Assembly: GCA_019321725.1 (NCBI GenBank)
Contig: CM033109.1
Span: 7,595,993 to 7,659,992 of the forward strand
Direction: 5' to 3'
Source of the DNA: Paulownia fortunei
Taxonomy: Eukaryota > Streptophyta > Magnoliopsida > Lamiales > Paulowniaceae
DNA: 64,000 nucleotides
Made by a program: the position numbers and the translations under genes. The notes below the pieces were generated by a model. The model was not told the origin of the DNA, did not search any database, and saw nothing but the letters and a program-made list of their open reading frames with translations. Positions 22,311 to 34,589 of this stretch are shown here, one piece after another (within the stretch, counting starts at the first letter, position 1; each line of letters starts with the position of its first letter).

Positions 22311-23709
22311 GTTTTATCAGTCTAGGGTGCAGAGTATAGAGACACGGCTGCCAAATTAGATATCTGATCACTCAAGTTTCCAATTTTAAATTTTAGCATG
22401 ATCTTAAATTTTAAATTTGAAATAGTTGAAGAGATAAAATTTTGTAGGAACTTGAAAAACTCGTTTTCATTTTTCAAAAAAAAAAAAAAAAATATCAAGT
22501 GAATTCTAAAAAGTCTTCTGAATAGGAATAATTGAAAAAAAAAAAAAAGATAGTCAATCTATATTTATATAACACAATAGAGTCAATCTATATCTATATT
22601 TATATAACACAATCCTAACCTAAAACAAATAGGTCCAAAATTGTATTGGTTTTCAAAGTGACTCAGAAAATTATGAAATTTGGTTAAAAAATACTGTAAT
22701 ATGTGAGTTAGGTTTAGAAAATTTAAATTCTTGGATCAATCAAAATATTAGAATTAATTAGATGGGATTCAAGTCAGACTTTTATTAAAATCCAACTTAT
22801 TGACAACAATAAATAAATGAAAGAGCATGACACCTGCTTCTTTTAAAAAATATATATATGAACTTTTTTATTCGTATTTCATGGGATCGAGACATGGTAA
22901 CCTTTGGGCTATATAGATGGCCAATATTCACAATCTTGTTCAACAAACATTGACTTACATTTATTTTTTTCCATTATTTGGCTTCTCCTAGTTCACATGG
23001 TTTTCTTTTTTATTATTGTTCACACTTGTTGATGAAAAAAAATTATATTTTTTCTTTTCATGGTAAAAAAAGAAGTATTGCACGTAGAGAAAATTAAATG
23101 ACATATATAAATACACACACATTAAATGTCTAAAAATACATGAATTATGTGGATAATATTTAATATATTTATATATATATATATATAATCAAATCAGTAG
23201 CGATGTGAGACTCTCGTGAAGATATTAAGAACAAGAAATTCATATGGTTGTTAAAGAATTGGATATTAATTTCAATTTCGTCCAATTATTTTTGGAGGAT
23301 TCAGTGAATCTGATCTAAAATAAATGAAATGAGTATGAAATCAAGATTCGATTTGTTTGAATTTTGAATATGGTAACCCTTAACTTTGCATCTTATTAAT
23401 AAGTTATTCTATTTTTTGTTGTCTACTTCGAAAATTTCGTATCTTTCAGTTATAAACTATATTAATTACCAATTTTTTCTTGAAAATGCAATTTCGATTG
23501 TTTTGTCAAGATATTCGAATTTAGATCTTTGATTTTGATCTCGAATTTTTTCAAACTTGCATGCGTTACCAAGTTATAAAGATCCATCAAGTCACAATTT
23601 TTTTCTTTTGAAGGGAAGCGATTATATACATCTTTATATAGGAAATATTCACTATCAATGATAAAATCTGTTGTTGATTTTTTCTTAAAAATTATAGTAT
23701 TGTGAAAAG
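22311..23709. other. AT-rich intergenic stretch
   Basis: Two A-homopolymer runs (22477-22493 and 22536-22548), a short duplicated motif (AGTCAATCTATATTTATATA, 22552-22605) and a TA microsatellite (23171-23187) are present. No gene is supported. The open frame on the minus strand at 23462-23740 shows no family resemblance and runs into the adjacent LTR. Confidence 0.5.
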
Positions 23710-24600
23710 TGTGATAACATCTAAATAGAATAAAATACACAGTGGAAATAAAAAGATTGTACTATATTTTTACGTTTTTCAAATGCAAAATATTCTAAAT
23801 GCACGAGGTCATGCGCAGATAAAGAAACAATACATTAATATGTAACAATTTACGTAATATAATTCATGGAATTAAATCAAATTAAAGACTTCAGTTTTTA
23901 AATGAAGATCATCCCATTCCACTAATTAGTTATTCCTGTAAGCCTTCCTCGACTTTAATCAATATTGTTGCACTCCATTCAATTTTAAACTCCTTAAAAT
24001 GGTTAACATGGTCATCTCCCAAATAACTTTCATATTCTTCTCCTAAAAAATATATATAAGTGATTAGCATTGATGGAATTCCTCCAACTCTGAATTCCTT
24101 CAAATAGCTAATGTAATCATCTCTTAAACACCTTTCACCTTTTTTTCTCATCAAGAATGTATGAGAGTATGTTCGTCTTACTTGAATCACTTTTATGCAC
24201 TATTCAGTTTATCTACTTCATTTCTTCAATGTATAGACTTGATATGCATGCAACATCTTTATTCCACTCCAGATTCTCTTGAAATTGGGTATTGATGCTG
24301 TATATTTAAAAATAATTAATTCTTTGATTTATTGTCTTATCCGGAAGATTTTGAAAATAATGTTTGTATCTTATCAAGACAAATCAAGAATATATTTAAT
24401 TTTTATACATTTATCACACAAGTAATTTAACATAATAAATATTTCAAAAAAATCCTTAATTATGAAAATTTGTATAGATTAATTAGAATTAACTAAAATA
24501 ATTAATTAATCACGTTATGTTTCAATAGAGTTGCAACATTTCTCATAATATTTCTTGCAAGATCTATCTATCTACTATGCACGCAACTTTCTGAAACTAA
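23710..24600 (-). repeat. Solo or isolated copia LTR copy
   Basis: Uninterrupted relative of the split copia LTR (13929-14475 plus 21468-21800). It starts TGTGATAACATCTA at 23710; right end approximate. No copia coding sequence lies on either side, so it is either a solo LTR or a remnant of a deleted element. Confidence 0.6.
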
Positions 24601-24767
24601 CAATCAACAGTTAATAATTAATAACAATCGACCATTGATAATCAACTAAGCAACCATTATGAAAGTAAATAATAGCCATGTTTTAATTTGTTTGAAACCA
24701 AAATCAATAAATTTTGAGAACGTATCTGAACTCGCAATTTAAAATAATCTCCCTGGTTTGGAATGCT

Positions 24768-25127
24768 AAGGCTTTGTTTGGTTTCATTTTATTTTCAAAT
24801 TTTCATTTCTCCAAAAATGGAAACAAACAGAAAATCCATCCCCCCCCACCCCCCCCAAAAAAAAACACACATTTTTCTCTTCTTTTGCTAGATAGCCAAA
24901 TCAATAAAAATATAAATATTTATATCTTTCAATCATTAAGCTAATAACATAAAATAATAATATAACATCATTAATAAGATAAAATCGTACAAGATATAAC
25001 ATCTACATCATAACATGTATACTTCAACAGTAAAACTAAACATACTCTACATTTTTCAATATATTTTCTCAAAATATTATCCCTAAAATACTGAAAATGA
25101 AACCAACATGAAATCAAACAAAGGATT
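24768..25127. mobile_element. MITE-like element (hAT-type termini)
   Basis: The ends are inverted: GGCTTTGTTTGGTTTCAT on the left and ATGAAATCAAACAAAGG on the right, about 360 bp apart, with no coding content. TTTGTTTGG-type termini are common in plant non-autonomous DNA elements. It contains a C-rich then A-rich homopolymer tract (24839-24866). Target-site duplication was not established. Confidence 0.45.
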
Positions 25128-25879
25128 TGTTTGCATTCAGTTTGTTTTCAATTTCAGTAGTTTCAATGGTTTCACAAGATGAAATCAAACATTAAAATAC
25201 ATTTTTATTCATTCCCAAAATATTATAAAGAAATCCTAATCATTATTATACATATATATTTATATATTTATATATATATATATATCTTATACATATCAAA
25301 TTATTTTACAAATATTAAATATAAAATTTTAAATTATCTGATTATTATATTAATTTAAGAATAATATATAATAATAACATAAAATAATAATATGACACCT
25401 CTTTGCATAAGTAAATATCTAAATTGAGATATTTTTCTATTTCATTTGTTAATATATATGTAAAAGTAAATGGATGATCAATGGATTTAAACTATAATAA
25501 TTGTAACAAGGGGAAACCAAATCACAAAATTAATATATCAACATCTATCTATGCCAAAGGAGCAAATATGAAGCGTACGAACACAATCACAAACATCTAA
25601 AATAGGATTTTGATTCAACGAAAGATAAAGAGAAACTTATATGGAAAATTGCCAAATACCCTATGATTAAATTTTTTAATAATAATTTATATAAATAATG
25701 TTACAAAGTGATAACACAACAAGAAAAAAAAAAAGAAAAAAGAAATTCCATCTTCTCGTTTTTAGGGCACCAAAAGATTCAAGACGTAATCTCATGCATT
25801 GAACTGCAAGGCTGAAATTCACAACTATTCTATTTCAAGATAAAAAATAGTTTAACCTGAAAAAGTAATAGCATAGGTT
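25128..25879. other. AT-rich intergenic stretch
   Basis: Only a TA/AT microsatellite (about 25250-25286) and low-complexity sequence are seen; no gene. Confidence 0.5.
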
Positions 25880-26145
25880 TTGCAGAGATTCGTGAAATTC
25901 ACAAATAAACATTTTTTTTTTTGTGTGTGTGGCTTTACGAAGAACTTGAGGAGGTCTCATAACTGTCCTGCGCCGAAATCCAGCAAGTTCAGTATTATTC
26001 CCACGGAGGATGTTGAAGACTCGCTAAAGAAGCTGTACAAGTTAAACCAAAGATCAATATCCCAAGAGTAAAAACAACAAAGATGGAGGAAGGGAGGCAA
26101 CTGCAAGAAGAGCCCGAAGTTCATGACAGTAGAACTAATGGAACA
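25880..26145 (+). other. Orphan exon-like fragment
   Basis: A short island of more balanced base composition encodes SHNCPAPKSSKFSIIPTEDV then DSLKKLYKLNQRSISQE on the plus strand and stays protein-like past the stop at 26069. I do not recognise the family. It could be one exon of a decayed host gene or a captured fragment. No adjoining exons were found. Confidence 0.25.
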
Positions 26146-26734
26146 AAAGAAAATCAATTAAAGTCATGGTAATGGCTAGTTATCATTCCTTGCCCTTTCT
26201 TTTATTACTTTTTTACTTTTTGGTAACGGGAAAAAAAAAAAACCTAAAAAGCCTCTCAATGGCAACTCCTGTTGGGTCCTTCTGCTAACATTAAGGTCAA
26301 AATTATAAAATTAATTTTAGGACACCAAATATTAAAATTTAACATATTTTATTATTTTTTCATCATAAAATATAATTTTAACCGACAAATATGGACTTGA
26401 CACAAAATACCTGAGAAAATAGATGATATGAATTCCAATTTGGGAATTTATAAGTTTTGAAGGGAAAATTGTCCACTAGCATCCTACATGAACAATAAAT
26501 TATAAAATTAACAAAAAAAGTAACTATATTTCTCATAATCTATATAAAAAATATTAATCACAAAAAACCACAAAAGAATTTTTAAATAAGTAATATTTGC
26601 AAAACAAATTACCACATATAAAATTGTAAACACCATCTATCAACTAAATTTTTTATTGTTTATTTTGTTTTTATATATTTTCAACTATATATTTTCAACT
26701 GAAAAAATTGTAATGACTTAATTTGATGCAGAAT

Positions 26735-27170
26735 GATTTACTATTTGCGCGCACACAAACGTTTATCACACACAATTGAGCTTCTAACTTATATATCAGC
26801 ATATTTTTGCAAGCATATTAGGGCTTTCAGTATTATGTTTGGATTTATATTGTAATATATAAAGGTGTTTGATCATTTAAATGAAAATTATTTTTTGTCC
26901 ATCATACCTTGTGGAGATGTTCAACAATCTAGTGTGAATAGCTAATTATCAATATTTTACAAAAGTAAAAAACAGAGAGTTTTTAGCCAACCGTAATAAT
27001 GTAAATTCAATTCTTTCAAAAATTAAATTTTAAATCATTATTAGAAAAAATAATTATACTAAATTTTTAGAATCAATTTTCTAAAACTTTAACCAAATTC
27101 ACTCTGAGGTTTGAATGAGCTAGCAATCACATTCCAAAAATTAAGTACAAACCATGTCTAGTGTTAATAT
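26735..27170. repeat. Dispersed repeat, copy 2
   Basis: Second copy of the 21860-22310 repeat, same orientation, about 4.9 kb away and 250 bp from the 3' end of the NET4-like gene. No coding content. Confidence 0.65.
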
Positions 27171-27403
27171 GTTTTAAGTACAATCTTTCCCTTTTTCTCA
27201 CATAAAATTTTCTGGTTAAGAAAACAAACCATTCAGAAGTTTAAAACTACAAGGAAGTTAGAAGTTGCATTTTATTCTTTCCATGAACAGGCAATTGCAG
27301 CCCAAACTGTTATTTTAACATGAGGGAATCCCAGAAAATGAACAAGACGACAAAAAGGAGAGTGCAAAAGAAATAAGCAGCATGGAAGCTGAAAACATGG
27401 TAC

Positions 27404-27528
27404 TCTAGATTACTACTGATAGTCCTTTGTGGCCAAAGACAGCCTGCCAAAGCCGATGGTTCCCGTTGCGATAGTGCTCAAGCGAGAATCAAAGCTGCCT
27501 TATTTCTTAACGTTTTTTCTCCAGTCCT
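27404..27528 (-). pseudogene. Decayed C-terminal tail of the NET4-like gene
   Basis: Beyond the stop of the last open exon, another frame reads EGLEKKR, EIRQL, FSLEHYRNGNHRLWQAVFGH and KGLSVV, broken by TAA and TGA codons. This matches the conserved end of NET4 proteins (EEKREAIRQL.FSLEHYR.GY..LRQAF.GH). A frameshift near 27535 plus these stops removes the tail from the reading frame. Confidence 0.7.
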
Positions 27529-30090
27529 TCAAGAATAGTTTCTTGCTTCTGTCTCCACCTCCCTTTCCAGTTCTTGAATTCTTGAGCACAGCACCTCTGT
27601 CAATTTACGTGCCCCCTCAGCTCCAGCAATCAGATCAACATGCTCCATGTGCAATTCATGCAGATGCTTGCTCATTTCATCAATCTGATCATCTTTGGTA
27701 CTCACCTCTGCAGCGAGTGCAGCAATGTTAATATTTAGATCATCTTTCTCAGCCATCAGCACATCATATTTCAGCTGTAAGGCGTCAAGGTTTTTCTTTA
27801 GCTCTTCCACACATTCATTCTTATGAGTTATTTCAGCCTTCAGCTGCTCAATCTGGACTCGTCTCACGTCTTCAGAGTCCAAATTAGATGATCCATCTCC
27901 TTCTTTGTCATACAAGTGTGAGCCACTTCCAACACCTCCAAGAAAAAAATTATATCCAGCAGCACTGGAACCAGATTTAGGACGATCTGACGGAAGCACG
28001 TTTTTTCTGAGTTCTCCGGTCACGTGATCATACCGCTGGGCCAAGGACCGATACTTCCGATAAAAGTCCTCGACAAGACTGATTAACTCTGGCCTATTCT
28101 GATAATACATTTCAGCCTTTTTGGCAAATGAATCGGCATCCTCTTCTATGAGTTTTAACATCCGTTTGATATGCTGATCCATTTCCGAGATCAATGATCT
28201 GCTCGTCATTTTTTTGTTCGGCATATTGAGATTTCGCAAAAATGTGCAATGTGCAATGTGTAACGTTAAATGAAATTTCGCAACAAAGGTCCAGTCATAG
28301 CTCACTTTTCCCAGGATGTTACTAAGAGGAGTGGCTAAACATTGACCAACATAGCTAGGTGAAATGATAATCAGATACCTTTCTTTTTTGTCCCCCCATA
28401 AGCAACCCCAGATTAAGGCCATCAAAGTAAATTTATTCTATTATTTGGAATCTGGATCTTATATCCCTTAGCTTGCACATCTTACAGATAGCAACTACAT
28501 AATAAAAGCTATATCTGAAATAGAAAAAAATCAACTCAAAATCAGTTGACATTGTTTACAATCTAGTTTTACAGGACTACAATTTTAATCGGCGAAAAAT
28601 ATTTACGTGCAAGGAAAATGGAATATAACTTAGATGTGTGGTCGGATCAACACACATGGTAAAATGAGTTATTGAAGCACGGAAACGAGTTTCTATAATT
28701 TGAACTCTATTCAACATAATAGCCACAATTTCCATTTCCATTATATAGGCAGAGAATTGCAAAAATATAAAATTATACCTTCAAGATTTTCTTGTAGCAA
28801 CTTCGAGTTTTTGGGAGTAAAGTGGCTATCCCACCACCCGGAGGGAGACTTCTTGGATTCAGAAAGCAGATTATCTGTATCTCCAAGAGATTTATACTCT
28901 TGAACTTGGGGTTTCTCTTTTACCTCAGGAAGCTCATCATTGCTCTGCGTGCCAGAGGAATCATCTGATTCCGATTTAGATGATTCATCTCCTTCTTTAT
29001 TATAAAAGTCTGAGCCACTTCCACCGCTTCCAAGAAAAATATCAAATCCAGCAGCACGGGGACCAGATTTACGACGACTTGGCTTTCGATCAGGAGATGG
29101 CATAGTGGAAGGCGGTTCTGATCCAACATCAGATATTCCAGAGCCCTGAGATTGGAGATCTGACGGAATGTTTTTTCGGAGTTCTCCGGTAACATGATCA
29201 TACCGCTCGGCCAATGACCTATACATTCGATAAAAGTCCTCGACAAGACTGATTAACTCTGGCCTCTTCTGATAATACATTTCAGCCTTTTGGGCAAATG
29301 AATCTGCATCCTCTTCTATGAGTTTTAACATCCGTTTGACATGCTGATCCATTTCTGAGATCAGTGATCAATATGCAAGTGTTATGTACATGAAACGATA
29401 ATCAGATACTTTAATCTCTTTTTGTCCCCCCTAAGCAACCCCATATTCAGGCTATCAAAGTAAAATCATAGTATTCTTTCTAACAGTTGGCATCTAACCA
29501 CATTGCTTATTCAGAATCTGAATGTTATATCCCCAAGCTTGCACATCTTACAGAGAGTAATTATATAATAAAAGCTAAATCTGAAACAGAACAAAATTAA
29601 CCCAAAATCCAATAGGACTACCGTTATAAACGGCGAAAAATATTTACCTACAAAGAAAATGGAGTAGAACTTAATCAATCACATTATCGTTCAATACATG
29701 GTAAAGAATATTGTAAGAAATTGACAAAAAAATTGAGCTGAAAAATATTGGAAATGAAATTATATAATATGAACTCTATTGAACACAATAGCCACAATTT
29801 ATATTTCCATTATGTTTCTACCTTGTAGATTTTCTTGTAGCCACTTGGAGTTTTTGGGACTTATGTGGCTATCCCACCACCAGTAGTGAGACTTCTTGGA
29901 TTCCATCCTCTTCATTCTACTTGACTTCACCTGAAACCAAGTAACAAAGTTCATAACTTATTACAAGGATATAGCTCTTTGACAAAAGATATTCCTCCAA
30001 TGAATAAACTCATTCCAGGGGGACTCCATTCAACTTGTTGAAAAAAAACGACAGCATCGAGTTTGGATTTCTTACAAAAGTTGATGCCAT
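27529..30090 (-). CDS. NET4-like NAB-domain (actin-binding, KIP1-like) protein, exon-duplicated and partly decayed
   Basis: NETWORKED proteins bind F-actin through an N-terminal NAB domain and tether it to membranes (NET4 at the vacuole). Exons on the minus strand: 30076-30090 (MASTF), 29822-29930 ([20 protein letters not shown] to QENLQ), 28779-29354, and 27532-28184. Introns 1 and 2 have clean GT-AG sites and phases join perfectly. Exons 1-3 give one full NAB domain ([50 protein letters not shown]). Exon 3 then ends with a second NAB start ([16 protein letters not shown]), and exon 4 carries the second NAB half plus a coiled coil (residues about 110-215 of that exon). Two Trp of the second copy are lost (WWW to GWW, KWL to KLL). 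The acceptor of exon 4 reads CGG where the paralogous exon 3 has CAG. Without correct splicing, translation stops 12 codons past exon 3. Confidence 0.8.
28185..29821 (-). repeat. Internal tandem duplication of NET4 exons and introns
   Basis: Exon 3 (NAB second half) and exon 4 are paralogous, and so are introns 2 and 3: both contain ATAATCAGATAC followed by TTTTTGTCCCCCC and GCAACCCCA, and a TTTAC/GGCGAAAAATATTTAC block (28594 and 29634). The duplicated segment runs from the end of exon 2 into exon 3, about 1.0-1.2 kb per copy. Intron 3 has gained about 135 bp just before exon 4. Confidence 0.8.
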
Positions 30091-30220
30091 TGTTGCAAAG
30101 TTGACGGAACTTGATAGTTGATTAAAAAGCAACCAACAAAATCTGAATCTCCTTGTTTGTAGAGACAGAAACAATGTATGTAGATTGCTTGTTTTTGTTT
30201 TCTTTAGGTGCAGATCATTG

Positions 30221-30228
30221 TATTTATA
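30221..30228 (-). promoter_or_regulatory. TATA box of the NET4-like gene
   Basis: Minus strand reads TATAAATA, 131 bp before the predicted ATG (30090). The intervening leader is AC-rich with ACAAAAACAAG and CAACAATGG at the start codon, which is typical of plant 5' untranslated regions. Confidence 0.5.
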
Positions 30229-30240
30229 TTATATTAGAGT

Positions 30241-30949
30241 AAATTATAAAAACTATTTTTATTGCTTTTATGTTGGGTAAATTATAAAAATTATTCTCGA
30301 ACCTTGATTTAATTATAAAAAAAATTAATTAATTTTTAAAAATTATAAAAATTATCTTTAAAATTTGTAGGAGTATCTTAAATTTAACAAAAATTATAAA
30401 ATATCATATTTGCCTCTTACAAAATTTGATTAGAAAAAAGCAAAAAAAAGGTAAAAAAAGGAAAGGTAAATAGATCATTTTGCTTGCGTTTTTTAGCAAA
30501 ATATTATAATTTAATACAATATTTGTTAGAATACCATAAAATACATAGTGCTTAGAAATTTATAACAAAGCATTATGAAATGTAACGCTTTCAGTTGAAA
30601 GCGTTACCAGTGTAATGGTTTCAATTGGTTTCAATTGAAAGCGTTACAAATTGTTGTTTAACTTTGTATTTTATTTTTTGTTTAACTTTTTTTTTTAATT
30701 TAAGTAATTTAATATTACACATATATATAATTATTAATTAAAACATGCCAATTATATATATATGTATGTAATTTATTCATATTATTTGTATTTAGTATTT
30801 TGTGTAATTATATTGTATGTAAATATAAAAGTTTTAAATTTTAAATAAAATTTAAACAATGGTTAAAAAAATTATTATATAAATGAATAGAGTAATTGAA
30901 TTAAATATGTTATATACAATAATCAGTAATGTCTGCTAGTACTACAAGC
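30241..30949. other. AT-rich intergenic stretch
   Basis: Contains a short GAAAGCGTTAC repeat in both orientations (30585-30650) and TA-rich sequence, but no gene. Confidence 0.4.
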
Positions 30950-33900
30950 ACGTGGTCGTCTATTTATATATCCTCTAACTCTCTCTCCCCTAGTCTGTAC
31001 AACAATATCGAAATATTGTGACATCTTATCAGTTTGTCAATCATCATCTATATATATATATTATGATGACTTGATGAAGAGGTATCATAGACAGAATCTC
31101 GATACATCGATGTTATTGTAGAAAATGGAATAGAAGAGAGATTGAACTCCAAATGTGATGATATATTTTCAAGCATCAATCCCAAACTAAGATCAAGTTA
31201 TATTTATGAGTACGTATATATTGTGGGATTGTAAGGAGTGAAAGGAGAATAATTATCTGATACTAAGACTAGTCTATAAACGTTATCAGGAGAGACATGC
31301 AATATAAAAGGCCAGGCTATATCTATTATTAGACGACAGTGATATGCTATTGAAGCATGGCCGGTGAAAGAAGGTATTTGAGTCCGACTAATGGTACTAT
31401 ATGTCCTAGTTTGTGTAGCATTTGATGGTTGTGGTTGTTGTAAGGGCATTTGTTGAGGTAAATCTCAGCTGATAAAAAGGGTGGTAGCCTGTTCACTAAT
31501 AGAAATATATCCCTCTAATAATAAATTAGCCACATTGAATTCATCCGAGCACTTATGTTAAGGGAGGTCATCTAATCAGCCTAAAATACATATCAAAAAT
31601 CACAATATAAATATATGATATAAAAAAACTCCATAAATATAAATATACCAAATTATCAAGTTACGTACCAAACATTGCATCAAAGATGCATTCCCAACTT
31701 GGTAGCTAGTACGCTGAACCTTATTGGCATGTGATATAAAATGGCGAGTAACTTTGTCTTACCATTCATTATATACATCTTTTGTAGTGACTGCATCTTT
31801 GATGAGTAGTCTGCGCATAATAGTTTGAAATTATTTGGCCTACGCACTAATATACTGTATGTGATGAGTCTTCCAATTAAATTCGGTATGCCTCTGCTGT
31901 CAAATCTATGCAAATTTGTATCATGATTCTGTGAAAATGTAGGGATGTTTTGTATAATCCCAAACTGTCAAAGAACCTTCTTAGGATGGTGCATCTCAAC
32001 TCGCACTTAGATTATCAATAGACATGTGGAAGCCCAAAGTTGAGGGCTATAATATGGTGGCAACTCAGTAATGTATTGGAAAGTCATATCATATGGTTTC
32101 AAAATTAACTACAAAAAGAAAAATACATATTAATAATATATTGTAAGTGATGTCAAATAAAATTTTATTATAAGCTTGTTGACCTGACGTGGCATCATAG
32201 CATAAAACATCTCTCGAAAGATACGTACAAAATGTTGAGTAGTTTGACCATAAGTTATCATTGTATTCCATCTGCAATTATTTATATTGACATAAGAAAA
32301 AAATAGATATACTTCTAATAAAGTAAATAATAAGTAAATTTTTTTATCATGCACCATATGAAAGAGCAGGAAGTACATGCTCTAAATCAATCTGATAGGG
32401 CTCCAAATTTATACGTGGTCCTAAAACCACGAGCGCAATGGGCGTTATTCATAACCATGCCCAAATCTGGTAGAATAGAAATTTGCATTAATACAAAATA
32501 TATGAGATATGCATTAGAGTATAAGATAAACATGTATTAATTTCACTTGTAATAATTGCAATGCACCACCAATATTGGATTTCATCTTGGAGCATGGCGT
32601 ACATAACTCACGATACAAGAAAACTAATACAACACTACCTCAATTATACTCACTAACTTCATCAACATTTTCAAATTTTGGCAAATAAAGCAATGAAATT
32701 GAATTTCTTGATGAAGCAACATGAACTCACATGCACAAGCGTACTGTAATACATGTTCCTCATTACTATCATCAATCACATGATGTTGTTTAATATGTTG
32801 TGCAAGGGCAGTGGTATATAAATGCGCCCCTATAAAATGCTCCGGTGCAGGATAAAATCTAAGAGTAACCTCACATTACTGCACCCATTGTGGTATAGAC
32901 ATTTCGTGATCTACACCTATGACTAGACGACCGTCAATAGGAAGGCCCCAAATAACTTTAATATCCTGTAATGTAATGGTGACCTTTCATACACAAAAAT
33001 TAAAAGTATGTGTCTCTCGGTGCCATCTCTCCATCAAGGCAGTGATCAAGTGAAAAACAACAACGAAATGTCCATATTTATATACACTATAAAATCCCAT
33101 ATGATGTAATAAAGTGAGCGTGTGTGTGCATGCGTGTGCACCTCATCAAATAGCTGCCAAAAGGACCGTCAGACCATCTCTCATGTAATATCTCATTAAT
33201 TGTCCCTATCATCACAATTTTGGATCTATGTTGTGGCTGCATAGATAACAAACTCGAATCATATAGTCCGTATACTTGTGTCAAATCCATTCTCCAAGCC
33301 CCATACGTATTTTCTCGAGCATATTTCAAAACTTAATTTTTCTTTCACAAATTTCAAAACCTAATTTTTCTTTCACAAATTTCACAATATATTTTATTTG
33401 ACATATTAGGTCATCCCGAACAATACCCACCAGCACTATAGCAATATAATTTTTATCTAAATTACGATGGTCAATTGACATTCTATCGATCATACATGTG
33501 TGGTCCCCCCATACCTTGTTATCTTGATAAACCAAGGTTTGTTTTTAGTAACAGTTGAAGATCCCATCTGCATTACATATCTGGTTTGCTATGTTTGCAT
33601 ATTACTTTCCATAGTTTCAGCATACTCTCAACCACACGATACTCTAGCCTTGTAAAATAAATGAAAAAATCTTTAACTGCAAAAGTCAAGTGTTTCTTAT
33701 CCTTAAAAACAATACCCACATTAAGAACCCCTCTATTCAAATCATAAAACCTACCCCAAACCCTAGTTGAAATCTAAATAGAGTTTGTATATATCTCTAT
33801 ATATGTAGTAGAGATGAATAGGATTAATGGATGAAGTACATATTCATTCGAGGTAGAAGGTAATGATGCACTAACTTGGAGATCATGTTGTGATGATGTC

Positions 33901-34560
33901 TTCTTACCATGTGATGACAATGTATTTAACATAATATCAACATCAAACATCATCCTCATTATCATCAGGAATTGGGTGATCAACCTCGTCTGGTTCAGAA
34001 TCACTAGGCATATTAGCACCAAAACTATCTGCTATTAGGTCATTCGCATCATCTTCCATGTCCGCATTAGTAGCATCAGGTTCAACATAACTATAATTTT
34101 CATTATTGTGATGATCATGACCAAAGATTGACCCATCTGCAAACATGTCGTAAATCTTAATATTTGTCAACCCTTCTGTCACGGTAGGTACATTAGGAAT
34201 ATATTCCGTATATGCATTATCAATTTCTCTCATGCTGCTTGATTCAATATTGTACTGTCTAATACTGAAATTTATTTGAATAGAGGTAAAAACACCTGCA
34301 CACAGGTCATCAGTTCTAATAGTTAACATTCATTGTGTCACCATAGAATGATCCACTATATTATCTTGGGCTAAATGGGATATATATACGAGCCCCATTC
34401 CTAACTCATCATCATCTCTAGAGGAGTAACACTATGATGAATTTGTTCTTTCTCAATATAAATATTCACATTATCCATTTCAGCTTCTAGATCCAAGAAA
34501 AATCTTAGACTCTCATCGTTAAGTATTTCCACAATTGATTCTGATATAAAAACCCATTGA
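30950..34560 (-). pseudogene. Plant mobile domain (PMD, MAIN-like) gene remnant with acidic N-terminal region
   Basis: PMD proteins derive from or occur in transposons and include MAIN and MAIL family members. Minus-strand translation shows VYGLYDSSLLSMQPQHRSKI, then WHRETHTFNF with VTITLQDIKVIWGLPIDG and VIGVDHEMSIPQW, which is the family hallmark (...T.TLQDV..L.GLPIDG). Later come a HLYTTALAQHI segment, YDMTFQYITELPPYY, QFGIIQNIP, and HRFDSRGIPNLIGR. A proline/serine-rich tail follows (31204-31449). Upstream (33943-34560) an acidic Asp/Glu-rich stretch with MDNVNIYIE resembles the N-terminal part of Mutator-like transposase genes. Many stops and frameshifts break it; introns may be present. 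Whether the acidic part and PMD were one protein is unsure. Confidence 0.65.
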
Positions 34561-34589
34561 TTAATAATGAAAATTAATACGTTATACTT

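Noticed and set aside
24839..24866. C-run followed by A-run as a polypurine tract or functional G-quadruplex
   Set aside because: Not next to an LTR and lies inside a MITE-like element; a simple homopolymer explanation suffices.
27429..27731. Plus-strand 100-residue frame
   Set aside because: Antisense to the NET4-like last exon, where the minus frame has clear family text.
28700..28903. Plus-strand frame across the end of NET4 exon 3
   Set aside because: Shadow of the minus-strand exon and its donor site.
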